DNA of 48,500 bases from Borreliella garinii (GCA_020720765.1 DYOB01000009.1:1-48500); one strand, 5' to 3'; shown: positions 8,467-17,038, numbered from the stretch's first letter. Numbers and translations are program-made. Notes: a model not told the origin generated them from the letters alone.

Positions 8467-9783
8467 ATGAAAAAGACAGTATTTGTTTTGGTGTTGATGG
8501 CGAATTCCCTTGCGGCCATATTTCCGGCGGCATTGGATCTCAGTGTTACTCTTGAACAGCCCATACTCGAGGCCGGGAAAAGTCAGAGAACCTATCTTAA
8601 AGTAGGGTTGAAAGGCGGAAGTATTTCCCAGAATGACAGACCCCCTCTCAATCTTGCCCTGGTCATTGACAGATCAGGGTCGATGGACGGTGAAAAAATG
8701 TCGCAGGCGCGCGAGGCGGCCCTTTTCGCTCTGGAACTTCTTGGAGAGAGGGATTTTGTATCTCTTGTTACATATGAGTCCGAAGTTGAAGTGCTCTGGT
8801 CCGCGTCCCCGGCTGTTAATAAAGCCCAAATCGCCAGGTTGATCAGAGGAATCCACCCCGCAGGTAGCACCGCGCTGTATTCCGGTGTTTCAGTGGGTGC
8901 AGAGCAACTCCGAAAACACTTCAGCAGGAACAACGTGAACCGTGTTATATTGATTTCCGACGGCTTGGCAAACGTTGGTCCCGGGAGCCCCCACGCTTTG
9001 GGTGAACTCGGAAGAACTTTGGGAAGGGATGGGATCTCTGTGACGACAATCGGTTTGGGATTAGGATATAATGAAGACCTGATGACACGCCTAGCATCGA
9101 CAAGCGACGGAAACCACGCGTTTGTCGAAAATCCCCGAGACCTCGTTTCCATCTTCCAGCGGGAATTCCGCGATGCCATGGCTGTCAGTGCCGGTGATGT
9201 GGAGTTAAGAATCCGTACTGCAGGCGGAGTCAGACCAATCCGCATTCTCGGCAGGGATGGAACAGTTTCAGGCAACGAAGTATTTTTGAGGTTGAACCAG
9301 GTCTACGGGGGACAGGAGAAATACGTTCTTATCGAAGTGGAAATTCCTGCGGGTTCGGTAGGAAGAGCTATGCCGATAGCTAATGTTCAAGTGACTTATA
9401 ATGACATGATTGCACGGCGGCGGATAGACGACCAGGGTTCTGTTTCGGCGAATTTCAGCTCGGACACCAGCACGGCCCGCGGAAGCATAGTCGCAGATGT
9501 CGTCAGGGCGGTAGCAGAACAGAAAACCGTTGAGGCTTCAACCGAAGCCTTACGCTTAAGGGATGAAGGAAATGTTGTCCAAGCCCAGGAAGTACTCAAA
9601 GTTCTGAATGAAGACCTTGTGGAACTCCAACAAGCCGCGCCTTCTGCTGCTCCAGCATTGGGAAGACTTCAGGTGGAAAACGCTGCTACCGCTGAAAGCC
9701 TTGGCGACGACGAGGACTACGACAGGGTTCGAAAAAGTGAAAGGGAACGCGCTTACCAGTATCAAAACCAGATGATGGAGTAA
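8467..9783 (+). CDS. Exported von Willebrand factor A domain protein
   Basis: A 438-residue protein with an N-terminal signal peptide (about 1-20) and no later membrane segment. A VWA domain spans about residues 55-240 with a complete MIDAS metal site: DRSGS, a Thr in GSTALYSG, and an Asp in ISDGLANVG. Such domains bind protein partners through a divalent metal. The C-terminal 120 residues are Ala/Glu/Gln-rich and probably helical. Start supported by AGGAGG upstream. The histidine kinase gene begins one base after its stop, so the VWA protein may be the periplasmic partner of that kinase. Confidence 0.85.
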   Translation: MKKTVFVLVLMANSLAAIFPAALDLSVTLEQPILEAGKSQRTYLKVGLKGGSISQNDRPPLNLALVIDRSGSMDGEKMSQAREAALFALELLGERDFVSLVTYESEVEVLWSASPAVNKAQIARLIRGIHPAGSTALYSGVSVGAEQLRKHFSRNNVNRVILISDGLANVGPGSPHALGELGRTLGRDGISVTTIGLGLGYNEDLMTRLASTSDGNHAFVENPRDLVSIFQREFRDAMAVSAGDVELRIRTAGGVRPIRILGRDGTVSGNEVFLRLNQVYGGQEKYVLIEVEIPAGSVGRAMPIANVQVTYNDMIARRRIDDQGSVSANFSSDTSTARGSIVADVVRAVAEQKTVEASTEALRLRDEGNVVQAQEVLKVLNEDLVELQQAAPSAAPALGRLQVENAATAESLGDDEDYDRVRKSERERAYQYQNQMME

Positions 9784-9784
9784 A

Positions 9785-11353
9785 ATGAAAAACCACAGGT
9801 TTTGGGTTTGGAGCCTCGGTATCCTCTTCGGAGGAGCCGGGGCTCTTGCCTTATTTTTTGGAGCAAAAGTCTTAGGGGACGGTGCTGCTGTCAGCCGGCA
9901 AAACTTGGAACGCACATCATCCCTGGAACTTGAAACCATGGTGGGGTCCTTAAGAATCCTCGCCAAAGACTGGGAAAATAGGTCCAAGGAATTTCTCGCT
10001 ATGCCGGTACTGAACACTCTACCCACCGGCCCGAAAACCCTCCTCGAGAGGAGTTCCTACTTTTCCAATTATGTTTTGGCCAAAAGGGACGGCACAATAA
10101 CCTACCCGGGGAACACGGAGATTTCGAAACAGGAAACTGAATTTCTTTTACGTGTTCCGGGCATAATTTCAAATATGGTGCACCAGCCTCAACCCGAGGG
10201 AAGGCAGGAACCAAACGGACTTGAGAACCGGTGGCAGACTTACTTTCTTGGAAACGACGAGGTGCTTTTTTTTGGCCAGATAGCATCCGGGGAAATTCGA
10301 GGAGTTGAATGGTTCTCATCGGCTATTTGGTCCGACCTGGCTTCCTGGGCAGTGAAAGTGAATTTCTCAAGGCAACAGGGGACCAGAATAGTGTTGATGG
10401 ATCCCATGGGTGGTTTATTTTATCAGTGGGGTCCCGACGCCCTCGGTCCCGAGGAGGTAATGGACAGAACCAATTTGCCCGGCCCCCTCCAGGGTTGGCA
10501 TTTTTCCTTTTTAGTTCAAACTACTTTTTTACCAACCGGACCGAACGCCTTTCATTGGTTGATTTTAATTCTCCTCTCGGCAGTCTGGATTTTCGTCATT
10601 ATCCAGGGTATGCATTTTCTTATCCGTCAAACGCAGGTAACGGAACAGAAACAAAGTTTTGTCAACCAGGTATCCCATGAACTTAAAACTCCACTTACCA
10701 ATATCAGGCTTTACTGCGAGTTAATGAGAAAACGCCTGATAGGTAGGGACAGCAAGGACCCCTCGGTCAACAGGTACCTTGAAGTTCTCGACCTCGAAAC
10801 CGCCCGTCTGTCACGATTGATCCACAATGTTTTAAGTTTTGCTGAGAAGGACCATAGGAAAGCACCAGTCCTGTCCATCGTTGATGTAGGAATGGTACTG
10901 GAAAAAGTCTCCAGAACTTTAGGGCCTTCCCTCGAAAAAGCAGGGCTGAAGGTTGAGATGCAGAATTTTCTTAAAGGTCCATGCGAAACCAATACGGACT
11001 TACTTGAACAAGTCTTGGGAAATCTCCTTTCCAATGCCGAGAAATACGCATCGGAAGGCGCTTGGGTGGGAATTTTCTGCACCCCACACCCCGCTGAAAA
11101 CGGCCCCGGTTGGACAGTGCGCGTGGAAGATAAGGGTGATGGAATTCCCGCAAGTCAACAGGAAAAAGTTTTTAAAGCCTTCACACGTCTCCACGACAGA
11201 ACAACAGATCCAGGCGGTACGGGATTGGGTTTAACTATTGCAGCCGATACCACCACAAGTCTCGGAGGCGAACTCATCCTTGAAAGCCCTGTACCGCATT
11301 TGGGAAAAGGGTGCAGGTTCACACTGGTATTTTCTGGAGGATACCATGGGTGA
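9785..11353 (+). CDS. Sensor histidine kinase with a periplasmic domain
   Basis: A 522-residue kinase. One transmembrane helix lies near residues 8-28 and a second near 258-280, enclosing about 230 residues of periplasmic sensor domain with no family I recognise. HisKA follows with FVNQVSHELKTPL (His phospho-acceptor), then HATPase with NLLSNAEKYAS, DKGDGIP and GTGLGL. A ribosome site GGAG precedes the ATG by five bases. It overlaps the next gene by eight bases, so it forms a two-component system with the OmpR-type regulator, and the upstream VWA gene is in the same operon. Confidence 0.92.
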   Translation: MKNHRFWVWSLGILFGGAGALALFFGAKVLGDGAAVSRQNLERTSSLELETMVGSLRILAKDWENRSKEFLAMPVLNTLPTGPKTLLERSSYFSNYVLAKRDGTITYPGNTEISKQETEFLLRVPGIISNMVHQPQPEGRQEPNGLENRWQTYFLGNDEVLFFGQIASGEIRGVEWFSSAIWSDLASWAVKVNFSRQQGTRIVLMDPMGGLFYQWGPDALGPEEVMDRTNLPGPLQGWHFSFLVQTTFLPTGPNAFHWLILILLSAVWIFVIIQGMHFLIRQTQVTEQKQSFVNQVSHELKTPLTNIRLYCELMRKRLIGRDSKDPSVNRYLEVLDLETARLSRLIHNVLSFAEKDHRKAPVLSIVDVGMVLEKVSRTLGPSLEKAGLKVEMQNFLKGPCETNTDLLEQVLGNLLSNAEKYASEGAWVGIFCTPHPAENGPGWTVRVEDKGDGIPASQQEKVFKAFTRLHDRTTDPGGTGLGLTIAADTTTSLGGELILESPVPHLGKGCRFTLVFSGGYHG

Positions 11354-12050
11354 AACTTACCGTTTGCTGATCGCAGAAGATGACCCCAATACATTGATGG
11401 GTCTGAAAGAACTCCTTGAAGATGAAGGATGGCTTGTCACAGCTGCACACGATGGGAAGGAGGCTGAGGAGCTTTTTCATTCTCAGAGACCCGACCTCGT
11501 TCTCCTCGACCTTATGATGCCTAAACGAAGCGGCTACGATGTACTTAGAACCGTAAGAACCACCGACAGCAGTATCCCAGTACTCCTCCTTAGCGCAAAG
11601 TCGGAAGAACTTGATAAGGTCTTGGGTCTGGATCTCGGTGCGGATGATTTTATAGCTAAACCTTTCAGCGCTCTCGAGCTCACCGCACGCATACGATCGG
11701 CCCTACGAAGAGCCTACCCCGACCGCGGTACGACACCGGAAAACTTCCTCTTTGGGGCTTGGGAAATTAAAGGAAAAGAACTTCGTGCATATTGTGGGGA
11801 AGTTATTAAAGACATCACACCCCGCGAATTAAAAATTCTTATTCTTTTTTCATCAAGACACAATCAAGCTGTCAGCAGACAGGATTTTTTTAAGTTCGCT
11901 TGGGATCTGTCGGAATCTCCTCTAAGCCGTACCCTCGACCAGCACATTGCCCAACTCAGAAAAAAACTGGAAGTGTTTTCCGACAAGCCTTCGCCCATTG
12001 AAACCGTTCAAGGAGTAGGCTACCGCTATTCGACTAAAGCCACAACCTGA
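11346..12050 (+). CDS. OmpR/PhoB-family response regulator
   Basis: A 234-residue regulator: receiver domain (acidic pair in IAEDDPN, phospho-acceptor Asp in LVLLDLMMPKRSG, Lys in IAKPF) and a C-terminal winged helix (ITPRELKILILF ... TVQGVGYRYS). The start is ATG 11346, which has GGAGG five bases upstream; longer readings that begin inside the kinase gene are not supported. It is the cognate partner of the kinase encoded immediately upstream. Its 3' end overlaps the convergent cyclase-like gene by 25 bases. Confidence 0.95.
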   Translation: MGETYRLLIAEDDPNTLMGLKELLEDEGWLVTAAHDGKEAEELFHSQRPDLVLLDLMMPKRSGYDVLRTVRTTDSSIPVLLLSAKSEELDKVLGLDLGADDFIAKPFSALELTARIRSALRRAYPDRGTTPENFLFGAWEIKGKELRAYCGEVIKDITPRELKILILFSSRHNQAVSRQDFFKFAWDLSESPLSRTLDQHIAQLRKKLEVFSDKPSPIETVQGVGYRYSTKATT

Positions 12051-13450
12051 AGCGAGTTTTGATATTCCTTCAAGGATGCTTTTAAACTCGTAAAAACCAG
12101 GGGATAGATTACGTCATGGAGAATTTTCCTCTTAATTGTCTTCTGTTTGGAAACCTGGAAATTTTGGTATATACGGGCCCTTTCATTTTCCATGATTTCT
12201 TCATAGGAATCGTCGTTCACCCTGCTTTCCTGGTTGATTCTATTTTTCCCCAAATTATCGAGGTACCCGTCTATAATTTCAAAAATCATTGTTAGGGTAA
12301 AAGTCCTGGATATTTCTAACTTGAAATCCCTACCTTGTTTCTCGTATTCTTCTTTAAGACTTCGGAATTTGGAAGGTGCAATGATCTCCAAGAGGTCGTG
12401 CTTCCTGATACGGATATGATGAACCTCAAAGTACTTTTCCAATCCTTTAATCACCAGCCGGTTACCCCTGTAATATTTGACAATGTCCAAGGCTCTCTCC
12501 AGACCCATATCCCCTTGGCAGAGAAGGTCGGCAATCTGCCCCGTGAGGACTTCCGGAAGGTCCGGGTTCACCTGAATGCTGTAAGTCTGGTAAACAGCGT
12601 TATTCTTCTCGTGCATGACGACATTTTTAGCCCTAAACACTTCATCAAATTTGATATCACTGTAAATACTCCCCGCAAGTTTAGCGTCCCTAAGGAAATC
12701 GTGGTAGTAATCATCGGTGATTTTCATTTCAGAAAGCAATTTATATAAAGATTCGGAAATTCTCAGTCCGCCCACCGGCGCCGAGGACTCCATCCTTCTG
12801 GCCTCGATGACAGGCATTCCGATAATGTCCCACCTTTTATAACCTTCCGGGCCGAAGTTTCCAATATTGACCTCGCCGAAACTCGCACCAAGCCTCACTT
12901 TGATTTGAAAAAAAGCGTTGAGAACCTGTTTCATCTCGCTGGTTCGAAGGCTGTGAATGATCCTTAAAGCAGCCGCCAGGGCTTCACGGCCACGGCCGTC
13001 GACCTTACCGATGAGGAACATCTCTTTTCCGACATTAAACATATTGCACGCTCTTTGGATTTCCACGCACGTTAAAAAAAGCTTTCGTGCGACTTCAGCT
13101 TTAAGCTGGTCGAGAGGAAGATTTCTTAAAGAAGGATCGAGAAACCCGTCGAACTGAAACATCATGCTGTCACCTTCGATCTTGTTTAAAAAACCACCTT
13201 GCCTATAGAGTATCGCTTGGAAAACGGTATAAAGCCCATTGAGAAGAACCTGATTCTCCTTAGGGCTTAAAAATTTCGAAATGAATGTGTAGTCGGCAAG
13301 GTCGATAAAACCCATTCCTACATACGCTTCCTGCGAATGCTGAGGCAGACCGCCAAGTGCCTGCCACGCAACCACCAGTGGTTTCGGCACATAAAACTTT
13401 GCTATTTCATGAGGAATATCGCTGATTTCTTCGTCTTGGCACTGTCCCAT
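12026..13450 (-). CDS. Class III nucleotide cyclase-like protein
   Basis: A 474-residue cytosolic protein. Residues about 40-240 form a class III cyclase homology domain: both metal-binding Asp are present (Asp50 in FIDLADYT, Asp94 in NKIEGDSMMF), Lys90 fits the purine-contact position, and the WDIIG motif at 207-211 is present. The transition-state Asn normally found in the GDTVNLAAR motif is replaced (GMPVIEARR, Ile215), while an Arg is kept. It may therefore be a weak or inactive cyclase, or one with altered chemistry. The C-terminal 230 residues are helical and unrecognised. It follows the thioredoxin-like gene by 23 bases and may be in its operon. Confidence 0.75.
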   Translation of the reverse strand: MGQCQDEEISDIPHEIAKFYVPKPLVVAWQALGGLPQHSQEAYVGMGFIDLADYTFISKFLSPKENQVLLNGLYTVFQAILYRQGGFLNKIEGDSMMFQFDGFLDPSLRNLPLDQLKAEVARKLFLTCVEIQRACNMFNVGKEMFLIGKVDGRGREALAAALRIIHSLRTSEMKQVLNAFFQIKVRLGASFGEVNIGNFGPEGYKRWDIIGMPVIEARRMESSAPVGGLRISESLYKLLSEMKITDDYYHDFLRDAKLAGSIYSDIKFDEVFRAKNVVMHEKNNAVYQTYSIQVNPDLPEVLTGQIADLLCQGDMGLERALDIVKYYRGNRLVIKGLEKYFEVHHIRIRKHDLLEIIAPSKFRSLKEEYEKQGRDFKLEISRTFTLTMIFEIIDGYLDNLGKNRINQESRVNDDSYEEIMENERARIYQNFQVSKQKTIKRKILHDVIYPLVFTSLKASLKEYQNSLQVVALVE

Positions 13451-13473
13451 AAAAGTAGCTTAGCCTATTCTTA

Positions 13474-13824
13474 TTATTTTTTCATCAGTGCGGAAAAGGT
13501 ATTTTTTGGCAGCCAGTTATAACGCGCCTTAAGTTCACCCCCCCTATAATAGCGAATATAGGGTATCTCGCGGTTTTCCCACACTTCTTCTTTAAACTCG
13601 AGAATTTTTTCAAAGTCCGGGTGTCTGTTATATTCAAGGACAAAGACCCTCACATCCTCTTGAAGTTCAGGCAGGTACCGTTTCATGTCAGTCCACTGGG
13701 GGCACCAGTCCTGGGTCCATACTACAGCCACCTGGTCAGCAGAACGTCGAAGGTGTTCGGGTATTTCTCCTTGGTCAATCGTCTTAACAATTGCGTCTTC
13801 CGGAAAGTCTTCAAGTTGGATCAT
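13474..13824 (-). CDS. Thioredoxin-fold protein lacking the second active-site Cys
   Basis: A 116-residue protein with the thioredoxin pattern: strand VAVVWTQDWCPQWTDM, a later strand VRVFVLEY, and a cis-Pro-like IPYIRYYRGGE. The active site reads Cys41-Pro-Gln-Trp44, so only the first Cys of C-x-x-C is kept. It cannot perform normal dithiol exchange; a role in binding, monothiol chemistry or protein assembly is possible. No signal peptide, so cytosolic. There is no Shine-Dalgarno sequence; a promoter ends six bases before the ATG. Confidence 0.7.
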   Translation of the reverse strand: MIQLEDFPEDAIVKTIDQGEIPEHLRRSADQVAVVWTQDWCPQWTDMKRYLPELQEDVRVFVLEYNRHPDFEKILEFKEEVWENREIPYIRYYRGGELKARYNWLPKNTFSALMKK

Positions 13825-13830
13825 TGGATG

Positions 13831-13859
13831 AATTTAATACGATTTAAGCTAAAAGACAA
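13831..13859 (-). promoter_or_regulatory. Promoter of the thioredoxin-like gene, leaderless type
   Basis: On the minus strand TTGTCT (13859-13854), 17 bases, TAAATT (13836-13831), then six bases to ATG 13824. Confidence 0.4.
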
Positions 13860-14117
13860 TTAAACCCTTTGGGAATCGAGAAAGCTGGCCCTATGGTCGG
13901 GATGCAATGCCCAGAGTTCAACTTCTATCGCAGCACCTTCCGCATTTTGGCCCGTCCTTAATAGCCCTGGTTTTTTAGGGGATGGTTCCAGCTCAAAAAG
14001 AGTGTAAGAAGTAGAAGTCTTGGATTTCCCCGCAGAAACCGCCCCCCCTGCTTTTCCGGCGGGTATGGCAATTCCTGCAAGGTTCAGAAGATTCATAAAG
14101 TTGGTGTAATGCACTAG
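13860..14117 (-). pseudogene. C-terminal remnant of an allophanate hydrolase gene
   Basis: The minus-strand frame reads HYTNFMNLLNLAGIAIPAG, which matches the YTNFVNLLDLAAIAVPAG motif of the amidase domain of allophanate hydrolase (urea degradation). It then jumps to SYTLFELEPSPKKPGLLR and GAAIEVELWAL, which match the small C-terminal domain of the same enzyme. About a hundred residues between these blocks are missing, the N-terminal part is absent because an IS end abuts at 14118, and the C-terminus stops early. This is a decayed gene with an internal deletion, not a working enzyme. Identification rests on remembered family motifs. Confidence 0.75.
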
Positions 14118-14180
14118 GAGCCTGTCGCGCTTGAGATTTTGACACAGGACCGGGGAGCTGGGATGCTCAGGGCGCCCGGA
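14118..14180. mobile_element. IS terminal fragment inserted in the allophanate hydrolase gene
   Basis: Begins GAGCCTGTCGCGCTTGAGA after CTAG (14114-14117) and is nearly identical to the reverse complement of 1-72 through the CTGGGATGCTCAGGGCGCC block. The similarity stops near 14180, so this is only the transposase-distal end of the element. Confidence 0.8.
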
Positions 14181-14191
14181 AACCCTGGTCT

Positions 14192-14485
14192 GTGTCAAAA
14201 AGCCTGAAAGAGTGCCTATTCTACCCTTTATCTGACCAAAACCGCCAATCTTTTAAGGTTATGGTAGCAGAAGATCCGGTAAGAGATCGTTTATATAAAA
14301 ATCGAACCGTGATGGAGCGGTCCAATTCCCATCTGAAAGAGACATTTCTTCCCACCGTGTTGTATGTAAAAGGGTATAAAAAAGTGAACTTCGTTGTCAT
14401 GATGGGAGTGATGCTTCATACTGCAATAAAAGTCCTACAGCATTTCGTACTCCCTGCAGAACAAAAACCCCACACAGCAGAGTAG
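14192..14485 (+). pseudogene. C-terminal fragment of a DDE transposase
   Basis: About 97 residues ending in HTAE. The core RLYKNRTVMERSNSHLKE carries the Glu expected for the last residue of a DDE triad in IS4/IS5/IS1182-type transposases, followed by a hydrophobic helix (VVMMGVMLHTAIKVL). The N-terminal catalytic part is missing. The fragment reads on the plus strand, whereas the adjacent IS end at 14118 would carry its transposase on the minus strand, so it probably comes from a second, different element. Confidence 0.75.
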
Positions 14486-14653
14486 GCGAGAATGGTGAGT
14501 TGCTCATAAAATACGAATCCACTCCTGCTCATTTATTCGCATTCAAATTATGGCGGGGAGTTTTGAAAGAGGCTCTATTTATTTAAGTTTGAAATGTTTT
14601 TTGCTGGTGTGTTGCAAACGGAGTGTCAAGCAATTGGACGAAACCGATCGTGG
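14486..14653. other. Intergenic tail after the transposase fragment
   Basis: 168 bases with no coding pattern, terminal repeat or hairpin that I can support. Probably the decayed end of the transposase-carrying element. Confidence 0.4.
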
Positions 14654-15538
14654 TTAAGAAAAGTTTTTTAGGCCCAGGTTTTGGCAAATGCGTACTGTCG
14701 CTGAACTGGAATTTAAGGTGTAGAGATGGATGCCGGCAGCCTTGTTAGAGTTCATGAGGTTTAGGACTTGTTCGGTGGCCCAGTGTTCCCCTATACGGGT
14801 TAAAGCTTCATCATCTTCGGCTCTAGTGGCAGCGCGCAAAAGCTTCGCTGGAAATCTTGAGCCCGCTGAGAGTTCAGCCATACGCTCCATTCCTGACCGC
14901 GTGCTTACAGGCATAATTCCTGCAATGATGGGGACCTTGATCCCTTCGAGTTCGCAACGTTCCACAAAGTCCTCAAAATCGCGGTTGTCAAAAAATAGCT
15001 GTGTAACGAGATAGTCAACTCCAGCATCGACTTTTGCCTTTAGATACTCCATTTCCTTGAGCCGGTTAGGAGTTGCGGGGTGGCCTTCAGGAAAGGCTGC
15101 CGCAGCGACACCAAACTCAGGGTGCTCCTTCCGGATAAACCTTACCAAATCCTCGGCGTGTGCAAAATCGGATTTTGATACCCATTTCTCCTTTGGTACA
15201 TCGCCCTTTAGGGCAAGAATATTGGTAATACCTTCCTCTGAATAATCGTCAAGGATTTGTGCGACCTCCACCTGTGTACTCCCTTCGCAGGTGAGGTGGG
15301 CCACAACTTCAATACCCGTTTCCCTACGGATACGGGTAACGAGCTTATGCGTATTTTCCCGAGTGCTACCCCCTGCACCATAAGTGACGCTGACGTAGGC
15401 GGGATGAAGCGGTAAAAGTTCGGAAATCGTTTTAAAGAGCTTTTCCCAACCGGGCTCTGTTTTGGGAGGAAAAAATTCAAAGCTGAAAGGAAGAGCTCCG
15501 CGGGTGCGGGCTTGCTCCAGGATGTCTCGGACCAACAT
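14654..15538 (-). CDS. metF: 5,10-methylenetetrahydrofolate reductase
   Basis: A 294-residue FAD enzyme that makes 5-methyl-tetrahydrofolate for methionine synthesis. Family motifs are clear: FSFEFFPPKT with the catalytic Glu near the N-terminus, YVSVTYGAGGSTR, LTCEG, NILALKGD, and FFDNRDF. Length fits the bacterial family (about 290). Start ATG 15538 is supported by GAGGTG upstream. The methyl acceptor enzyme MetH is encoded at 19456 on the other strand. The gene is intact although it is bracketed by IS debris on both sides. Confidence 0.95.
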   Translation of the reverse strand: MLVRDILEQARTRGALPFSFEFFPPKTEPGWEKLFKTISELLPLHPAYVSVTYGAGGSTRENTHKLVTRIRRETGIEVVAHLTCEGSTQVEVAQILDDYSEEGITNILALKGDVPKEKWVSKSDFAHAEDLVRFIRKEHPEFGVAAAAFPEGHPATPNRLKEMEYLKAKVDAGVDYLVTQLFFDNRDFEDFVERCELEGIKVPIIAGIMPVSTRSGMERMAELSAGSRFPAKLLRAATRAEDDEALTRIGEHWATEQVLNLMNSNKAAGIHLYTLNSSSATVRICQNLGLKNFS

Positions 15539-15605
15539 GAATCACCTCAATGAGAGGGTAATGGATCAAACCATTCCAATCAAGTATCCCTGAGACTCCT
15601 ACTAG

Positions 15606-15935
15606 GAGCCTGTCGTGCTTAAGATTTTGACACAGAACGGGGGAGCTGGGTGTGGGAGTGTGGACGGAAGTCAAATTTCCTTGGTAGCCTTAACGACTCG
15701 GATGCCACTGAAACAAGAACTTCCATCTCTTGGTTCAAATACTCGTCTTTTCCTTCTTCTTTTGAATCGGCGTCCTTGGCTTTCTGCATCAATTCAGCGA
15801 CTTTCTCTGAAAGTTCCTTCTCCAATTCCACCGCCCGATCGTAGCGAATACTTTTGTATCATGTCGCCATGGGTAACAAAGTATCACACAGTTCAACCTC
15901 AAGTAAATTCCTGCGGTCTCAAGCGCAACAGGCTC
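15606..15935 (-). mobile_element. 330 bp internally deleted IS copy (MITE-like)
   Basis: Both ends carry the inverted terminal repeat GAGCCTGTYGYGCTTRAGA and both are flanked by CTAG (15602-15605 and 15936-15939). The right end matches 48400-48464 over 65 bases up to a transposase ATG; the left end matches the element ends at 1-72 and 14118. It therefore contains both IS ends with most of the transposase missing, and could be mobilised in trans by a full-length copy. Confidence 0.8.
15619..15870 (-). pseudogene. Remnant transposase reading frame
   Basis: Starts like the transposase at 48465 (M-A-T-x-Y-K-S) but the fourth codon is TGA instead of CGA. It then continues into a Glu/Lys-rich coiled segment (RAVELEKELSEKVAELMQKA) that resembles the helical linker of IS1182-type transposases. 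The rest is deleted. Confidence 0.65.
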
Positions 15936-15967
15936 CTAGTGGTCCCGATAATGGTTAAATCAAAAAT

Positions 15968-17038
15968 TTAACCCCTTTGGAGGTAGTTTTCGTTGATCCA
16001 GTTTTTGTAATCGCCCGATGTGATGGATTCAACCCATTTTCGATTTTCCAAGTACCATCTAACCGTTAGTTCCAAACCTTCATCAAGGTTATGTTTGGGG
16101 CGCCAGCCGAGTTCGGTCTCTATTTTCGTCGAGTCAATCGCGTAACGCCGGTCGTGGCCGGGGCGGTCGGCGACAAAGGTGATGAGTTTTAAGTATTCCG
16201 AAGGATCTTTTCCAGTCTGCTTAGCGGTGATTTGGCAAAGGCTCTTGACGAGTTCCAGGTTGGTGTGTTCGCTTCGGCCGCCCACATTGTAACTTTCGCC
16301 CGTTAAGCCTTTAGCCAGGACCATCCAAATCGCTTCTGCATGGTCTTCTACAAAAAGCCAGTCCCGGATGTTCTGCCCGTCCCCGTAAACAGGAATGGGT
16401 TGTCCCTCTAGAATTCTGTGTAAGGTAAGGGGAATAAGTTTTTCCGGAAAATGGTATGGCCCGTAGTTGTTGCTGCAGTTGGACAGGGTGACTGGGAGAC
16501 CGTAAGTATGGGCCCAGGCTCGGACCAAATGGTCGCTGGCGGCCTTCGTTGCCGAATAGGGGCTTTTGGGGTCGTACGGGGTATTTTCGGTGAAGAAGCC
16601 CGTTTCGCCAAGCGAACCGAAAACCTCGTCGGTGCTGACATGGTGGAACCGGATACCCTGCCCTTCTGTAAAGGCTGCCCGTACGGCTTCCAATAAAGTG
16701 TAGGTTCCGACTACGTTGGTTTGTAGGAAATCCACCGGCCCCGTTATGGACCTGTCCACGTGGCTCTCGGCGGCAAAATGGACAATACCGTCGATGTTAT
16801 AATCCTTGATCAGGTTTTTTACCAAGACTGCATCAGCAATGTCCCCATGAATGAGCTTGTACCGTTCGGAAAAAGCCCTTTCTATGTCGGCCAGGTTGGC
16901 TGGATTGCCAGCGTAGGTCAGTTTATCCAGGTTATAAACCTGTCCGCTAAAATCGGTTTTTGTGAAAACATGCCGGATAAAATGCGAGCCGATAAAACCG
17001 GCGCCTCCTGTGACCAGGAGGGAACGGAAAGTGTTCAT
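15968..17038 (-). CDS. rfbB: dTDP-glucose 4,6-dehydratase
   Basis: A 356-residue extended short-chain dehydrogenase that converts dTDP-glucose to the 4-keto-6-deoxy sugar, the first committed step toward rhamnose and other deoxysugars. NAD-binding TGGAGFIGSH at 10-19, catalytic T136-D137-E138 (STDEVFG), and Y161-x3-K165 (PYSATKAASDHL) are all present, as is the NCSNNYGPYHFPEKLIP signature. It overlaps the glycosyltransferase gene by four bases and is the last gene of the sugar operon. rfbA, rfbC and rfbD are not in the window. Confidence 0.95.
   Translation of the reverse strand: MNTFRSLLVTGGAGFIGSHFIRHVFTKTDFSGQVYNLDKLTYAGNPANLADIERAFSERYKLIHGDIADAVLVKNLIKDYNIDGIVHFAAESHVDRSITGPVDFLQTNVVGTYTLLEAVRAAFTEGQGIRFHHVSTDEVFGSLGETGFFTENTPYDPKSPYSATKAASDHLVRAWAHTYGLPVTLSNCSNNYGPYHFPEKLIPLTLHRILEGQPIPVYGDGQNIRDWLFVEDHAEAIWMVLAKGLTGESYNVGGRSEHTNLELVKSLCQITAKQTGKDPSEYLKLITFVADRPGHDRRYAIDSTKIETELGWRPKHNLDEGLELTVRWYLENRKWVESITSGDYKNWINENYLQRG

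Noticed and set aside
8592..9275. 227-residue open frame on the minus strand
   Set aside because: Antisense to the VWA domain; low-complexity Ser/Pro-rich composition typical of a shadow.
11238..12050. Longer response regulator beginning inside the kinase gene
   Set aside because: GGAGG five bases before ATG 11346 and the normal receiver start fix the shorter form.
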